The notes under the pieces are model-generated. The model was not told the DNA's origin. It was given only the letters and a program-made list of their open reading frames with translations, and did not search any database. A program made the translations under genes and the position numbers. This document shows, piece after piece, positions 59,701 through 64,000 of a DNA stretch of 64,000 nt; within the stretch, counting starts at the first letter, position 1, and each line of letters begins with the position of its first letter. This DNA is from Phytophthora hibernalis (Eukaryota; Oomycota; Peronosporomycetes; Peronosporales; Peronosporaceae), in the NCBI GenBank assembly GCA_012656075.1, contig JAAKBF010000282.1:412795-476794 (forward strand). The letters run 5' to 3'.

Positions 59701-60499
59701 GACAGATAGAAGGAAAAACAGACCAAATATAGCGAAGATATATAACAACAAACAGAGTTCAATTTGCCAAGAGCAAGACACACGGTCACGCGGAAGTGCG
59801 GAATCGTCGGAGTCTAGTGTCGCGTGGGGCTCAAGCTACCCGGACCGATTCCCGGTGGCTCGAAGCCGCTCCGGAACACGAGTCTGGCTTCGTGTCTCCC
59901 GAAAAGATCAAGTTCGAATAAGGCGAGGACTGAGTGCTCGAGCGGTTGGACTGATCCGTCTGTCCACAAACCCTAGTTGCGCGTTGCTCATTGAGTGGCG
60001 TTCATTTCATATTACCCTGCGGTGTTAGATGTCACCCTTAATACTCGATTGATTGACTACTGTGTGAAGAAGAAGTGTTTACGTGTGTGAAGAAGAAGAA
60101 TTGTCTCTAAGTGAGGGTGGAGTGCGTTGAGTGCGAATTCATCCAGAGTTGACCAGTACTATGGGTGATAGCTCCAAGTGAGACTGGCGAAAAGTCCCCC
60201 ACTTAAGGGTCTATAAGAATTTAGTGTGGATGTACATTTGTATTTGGAACTCTGTATTTTGTTGGGTTGTCTGAAAGAGATCTATCTGTGGTCCCACCTC
60301 ATTCTGTCGTGCCTCGCTGCCTATTTCAGTGGGTTAGAGGGGCTCGGTACTCACCCTGTATTCAGTTCGTGTAAGCTAACAACTCATTTCGAGCGGTGTA
60401 GTCCGGGATACCCAAAGGTAAACGATACATACAGTGATTTCCCAAGGCCACACTTCACACTGGGTGATATTATCATTCCGTGGTTCTAGACATCTTCTT
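56726..60499. other. Intergenic DNA, no gene supported
   Basis: Open frames at 56836-57195, 57392-57792 and 58828-59272 overlap frames on other strands and show no domain. Near 58120-58370 several GTCC(T)TTAATT/AATTAAGGAC-like short inverted words occur. GTATAAAAG at 59182 could be a TATA box ahead of the short frame at 59191-59427, which may be a Copia-like gag start, but this is weak. Confidence 0.35.
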
Positions 60500-60612
60500 T
60501 CAGAGAGGGTCTGGGAGAGATGTAGTACCCGTGCCAACTTTGTGAGCGAACGTGATGGGATGTGGGTCACCGTCTGGTTGCCCTTATACAGACCCCGCAC
60601 AAGGACTTGCAC
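60500..60612 (-). pseudogene. Copia pre-integrase fragment
   Basis: The minus-strand reading GLYKGNQTVTHIPSRSLTKL matches the segment after the zinc-binding Cys residues of Copia pre-integrase (compare CMKGKQTVTAFSSRSLAK in the element at 47-51 kb). Flanking sequence is not colinear with pol. It is separated from the related fragment at 61500-61775 by about 0.9 kb of other DNA. Confidence 0.6.
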
Positions 60613-61499
60613 GTTTAATTCGCCAACTATACCGCGTGTGACGTTGGGTTTTGAGCGCTCGGTCGCCAGTCGGCGAGGTTGCCCTTGCTGAAGGAAAGTG
60701 ACCAGTGTGCTCTGATTGGCGGGTTACATTCCCCGCGCCGCAGTTACCAGGGCTGTTTAGCGACCGAGTCCTCGGTCGGGTATAATAAATTAAAAAATTC
60801 CGGCCGAGGGTACGAACCCTCGTTTGTACCCATTTCAGTTCCGTACCCTCGGTCTTATAGATCTGGGTACATGATCACATACTGGGATCTGTTCACACTG
60901 GATATTAGTATTTACGTATAGGACTAGCTATAGGATTGACTGCGGAGGCTCTCAGAGCCATATATCAACAGAAATAAATCAGCAGTCTTCCCCACAAGTC
61001 ACCAAGGGTCAAGTCTGTCTTCGGTAAGTCTAATTAGCTTATCTTAGGGTCTGGATACGCTCGGCTACGTGGGATGCCTGTCAGCGAACTCAAGCTACAT
61101 TGACCGAGGGTTTGTTGCTGGTCAGTCCAAGAGATTAGAGTGGCCGAGTGTTGGGAGAGACAAGGAGTGTCGGTTCCCATATATTCTAGTGGAACCGAGT
61201 GTTCCAGATTTATTTTACTATCTGCCGAGGTTTTACCTAGGCAAACCCGTATTAGGCTTGACAGCCGATACCCTTCCTTCTGAGGGACTCCGGGGTTCGC
61301 TCGAAATCGCAATATTGCATTCTAGCCCTCGCTCGTGACTAGTGGTGCAGGTTTTGGGTTAAACTAATACAACCTTGGTGTACAGAGGATTTACAGCCAA
61401 CCCGGTGTAAGGGATCGTTCCTGGTCTTCAGGTATTGACCCAAAGCTCGACCGTTGTAGGAAAGCGGGTGTGGTTGGTGGGACTCATGTCATTCGGTAG
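60613..61499. other. Insertion splitting a Copia remnant, unidentified
   Basis: This 0.9-kb block lies between two minus-strand Copia pre-integrase pieces that would otherwise be adjacent. It contains an 11-bp inverted repeat CCGAGGGTACG/CGTACCCTCGG (60804-60814 and 60842-60852) and many CCGAG or CTCGG words. It could be a solo LTR or a small non-autonomous element. No ends were identified. Confidence 0.4.
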
Positions 61500-61775
61500 T
61501 GAGATTTTCTGCGTATTCCTACACGACATGCGCTGGGTCTTCGCCAACGCGTCTCCATTGAGGTAACCCATGCGAGCTTGACATAGCTCCCACTCCCTGT
61601 CGACCTTCAAGTACTCGACGTACTGTTCCGTGTCTCGCGGACAGTCTAGCCTATATCCTTGCCAACCTTCTTCTCCTATGCCATCGCGTTCAACTTGCCT
61701 CAGATGATACACCAATCGCGCTGGAACTCGACGCTCATGCCGTGCTCGGCCAACTTCGCAACCGATAGCAGTCGT
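61500..61775 (-). pseudogene. Copia pre-integrase fragment
   Basis: The minus strand reads VAKLAEHGMSVEFQRD near 61765, then DREWELCQARMGYLNGDALAK near 61600-61545. This is the region before the integrase of a Copia element, with the usual W-H-x-R-x-G-H changed to CQARMGY, so both zinc-binding His-position residues are lost. The reading ends in unrelated sequence near 61500. Confidence 0.6.
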
Positions 61776-61825
61776 CGTAAACGCTTTAAAAGAAGGACCT
61801 TGGTGAAGTCCATTATCCGTAGTAA

Positions 61826-62650
61826 ATGGAGATCAGAAGAGATGGACCTCATAAGCAACTCAGCCTATCGCAACATAAGTATATTCTAGACTTGCTAGAA
61901 AAATTTGATATGATGGACTCCTCAATAGTAGCTACTTCTCAAGCAGCAAGTATTACATTAGAAAAAGAGACAAATTTCCTCGCTGAAGCTATTGCAGCAC
62001 GGCCATATCACCACCGTGGGCTGGTAGGCTCTCTCATGTATCTGGTTAGAGGGTGATATTGCAAATGCCGTAAGAGAATTAAGTGAATTCCTCTCTTGTT
62101 ATAACAAGTCTCATTAGAGAGCTGCACAGAGAGTACTTAAGTATCTGAAAGGAACATCGATGTATGGATTAGTATATTAAGGATCTAACAAAGATATAGT
62201 TTATGAACTATACACAGATGCGAGCTTCGCAAATACTAATGAGGATCGTAAATCAGTTACTGGTTACGTGTCAATACTCGCTGATGCATGTGTCTTTGAA
62301 AGAGTTGTAGACAAGATATGGTCAGTTTACACACATCACAGGCTGAATTAGTTGGCGTAAGTGAGGGTGTAAAGGAAAGCGAATGGTTATGGCGGCTCTT
62401 AAAAGAACTAGGATGGCAACAAAAGCAGCCAATTTATTGTTGGTTCGACAAAACAGTAGCAATAAGTATAGTTAAGAATCTTGCTAGACATTCGTTGACT
62501 AAGCATATAGATACGAGATACTTAAATGCCCGTGAAACATACGAAATATATCGTATCGACATTACGTACTGTAATACCAAAAATATGGTAGCAGATGCAC
62601 TGACAAGGCACTGCCCCAAGTACAATTCTGCAAGCTACGAGGGTTTATGA
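61826..62650 (+). pseudogene. Copia reverse transcriptase end and RNase H
   Basis: The reading starts with QHKYILDLLEKFDMMDSS and RGLVGSLMYLVRG (61826-62056), then in other frames RVLKYLKGTS near 62130 and YTDASFANTNEDRKSVTGYV near 62212. From 62318 to 62650 it has SQAELVGVSEGVKESEWLW and NMVADALTRH. This is the 3' part of a Copia pol from a third family, with at least three frame changes or stops. It abuts an oppositely oriented Copia piece near 61800. Confidence 0.8.
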
Positions 62651-63444
62651 GGGTGAGAAACCTTGACACCAACAACTGCAACGGAAATACGCAGGTAAGC
62701 TAAGTCTCACAACCCCTCTTCGTAGACGACGTCGATAACGTGGCACTTCACATCGTGTTAATAAACTGACATAACACTTCCATCTGATTAGAAAGAGTTG
62801 CCCACCATCATATGATAAGTTTTGGTACAATAAGACCGTCAGACAAGAGCTACGTTTTGCATCCCCGATAAAAGTTATGCGAATAAGTCAACAAGTTTCT
62901 AGGACTGCATTGATAAGAGATCACTTCGTAAAACGTATTATCCACATTTTGATGAATACAGCTACAGGTGACATGAGTGTCGATTAAATGTGTCCAAATG
63001 GGTCACAAGGGTATGTCATTATAGTTTTTGCAGCCCCTCTCCCCATGCATTATAACGCTGGTGTTAAGCTAACTCTATACATAAGTCGTATGTAAAGAGA
63101 TCCTTTAGAGTAGATTTTGCTAGTTTGAAGCAAGTATCGCTTGAGCGTATCGGTTGTGTGTCTCTTTTGTGGGAGTATTGTAGTTCAGATTAATTACCAA
63201 CTTTTGGTAAACAAGTTTGGTTTCTTATCTTAGTTAGCAACAAATGCTAATTGGTTAGAACTTGGTTAAACTATAAGTATAATGAGCTTAAGAGATGTTA
63301 TTAAGTGGCAGCCAAGGTCAACAAAGGAAAGAGAGAACCAAACCGGACGAAGAGCTGGGGACGGCACTCATTTTTGAATTTGCCGCTCTGTCTGACGGTT
63401 ATTCATACATACAACTTCGGCCAAGACAACAATAGCATCTCTTC
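62651..63444. other. Possible Copia 3' end and intergenic DNA
   Basis: AT-rich DNA follows the RNase H remnant. The LTR expected there was not identifiable without a partner copy. Confidence 0.35.
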
Positions 63445-63939
63445 TCAAGTCAAGATGCCTGCCATCTTCTGGACCGACTCGAACTGCGAGTCAGTCAAGT
63501 GAGGAAACTCACTGCGATCCATGTTGGCTCACATCTTGAGACCACAGAGGATCAGGTAGTTCAATCTACCCGCGTATGTGTAGGATTGACTACAAGTGCT
63601 ACCAAGTGTGACGGGGTCACACAACCACCTTGCTTGAGGAAGCGTAGCTTCAAGAGTTTACATACTCTAAGTGAACAGCAGTTCACGAGCTCCTGGTCTG
63701 CGGGAGCTGAGTGGCTAGAAGAGCGTAGTTTAAAGGCTGAGTGTATTTATACAAGTACCTTAAATTGGCTTGTAAAGCAATCACTAAGTAACCTATAGTT
63801 TGTCCAATATGTAATATGAACTGTTGGCTGTGGCACGTCGGTGACGTGTCCATGGTGTGTCCCACACCATTTGTGACGCGAGTCGATGTTTATCCATCTC
63901 GGAAGAGTGACCCGGTCACTCTTCTAGTAGCCCCCTACA
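63445..63939 (-). repeat. Gypsy LTR plus start of internal region
   Basis: On the minus strand the LTR runs 63939-63522 (TGTAGGGGGCTACTAG ... GAGCCAACA) and is followed by about 75 bp of the internal leader up to 63445. This is the same order as at 8230-8730. It retains the hairpin arms (AGAAGAGTGAC, with one mismatch at the outer base) that copy 2 lacks. The rest of the element is absent. It is the most diverged of the three LTRs, with scattered substitutions. Confidence 0.85.
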
Positions 63940-64000
63940 GATAATGTAACTACCGATATTTCCTTGTCATAAGGGGTCGCTTTGTCATAAGGGCAACGCA

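Noticed and set aside
60804..60852. Possible tRNA-like or structured RNA with GTACGAACCCTCG
   Set aside because: The inverted repeat does not give a cloverleaf and no acceptor or anticodon arm can be drawn.
1..64000. CRISPR arrays, bacterial operons or phage genes
   Set aside because: No regular direct repeats with spacers, no Shine-Dalgarno-led gene strings and no phage structural genes were seen. All recognised genes are eukaryotic.

Overview
The window reads as repeat-rich nuclear DNA of an oomycete plant pathogen, most likely Phytophthora or a close relative. The support is three N-termini built like RXLR host-translocated effectors (signal peptide, RXLR-like motif, EER, W/Y-type C-terminus), an oomycete-type initiator (CTCATTCTTCAATTT) 57 bp upstream of one of them, a secreted phospholipase-D-like gene, and a mix of PiggyBac, Copia, Gypsy chromovirus, DIRS, LINE, MULE and MITE remnants. 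No prokaryotic operons, CRISPR arrays, rRNA or tRNA genes were seen. Almost every coding region is broken by frameshifts or stops. The species call is inference.

Layout. 1-2155: decayed PiggyBac-like transposase (+). 3559-8160: Copia element arranged as a fold-back, with a long minus-strand copy facing a 5'-truncated plus-strand copy. 8230-14478: Gypsy chromovirus (+) followed by, and interleaved with, an antisense gag (13790-15452). 15440-23900: an interval of about 9 kb holding an interrupted RXLR effector (16339-17040), a decayed glucosidase II alpha-subunit gene (18874-21931, -) and a broken secreted-protein gene (23046-23866). 23968-30318: a second, nearly identical Gypsy copy in inverted orientation. 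30319-30470: a scrap of the 5' end of the glucosidase II gene, directly against the Gypsy LTR.

30582-35047: DIRS-type tyrosine-recombinase retroelement (-). 35711-36645: C-terminal half of a phospholipase-D-like gene (-). 37542-39305: Mutator-like remnant with repeat-rich inverted ends. 39443-42774: Gypsy pol fragment (+) tail-to-tail with a coiled-coil gag of another Gypsy family (-). 43200-44690: possible LTR DNA with a 31-bp minisatellite, and LINE ends. 45322-45623: a MITE with target duplication. 46194-46388: short RXLR effector remnant (-). 47178-51771: Copia element with both LTRs. 52172-52606: RXLR effector with an early stop. 52607-60500: mostly unrecognised DNA. 60500-62650: Copia fragments on both strands. 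63445-63939: another Gypsy LTR of the family seen at 8230 and 30318.

How it fits together. This is effector-type, gene-sparse repeat DNA. The most informative structure is the inverted Gypsy pair around the effector and glucosidase interval. Both copies carry the same stop codons, so they came from an already dead parent, by segmental inverted duplication or by mobilisation in trans. Two signals affect how every broken gene should be read. Differences between repeat copies are often single-base homopolymer indels, which can be sequencing or assembly error. Many substitutions that destroy known motifs are G-to-A or C-to-T transitions.
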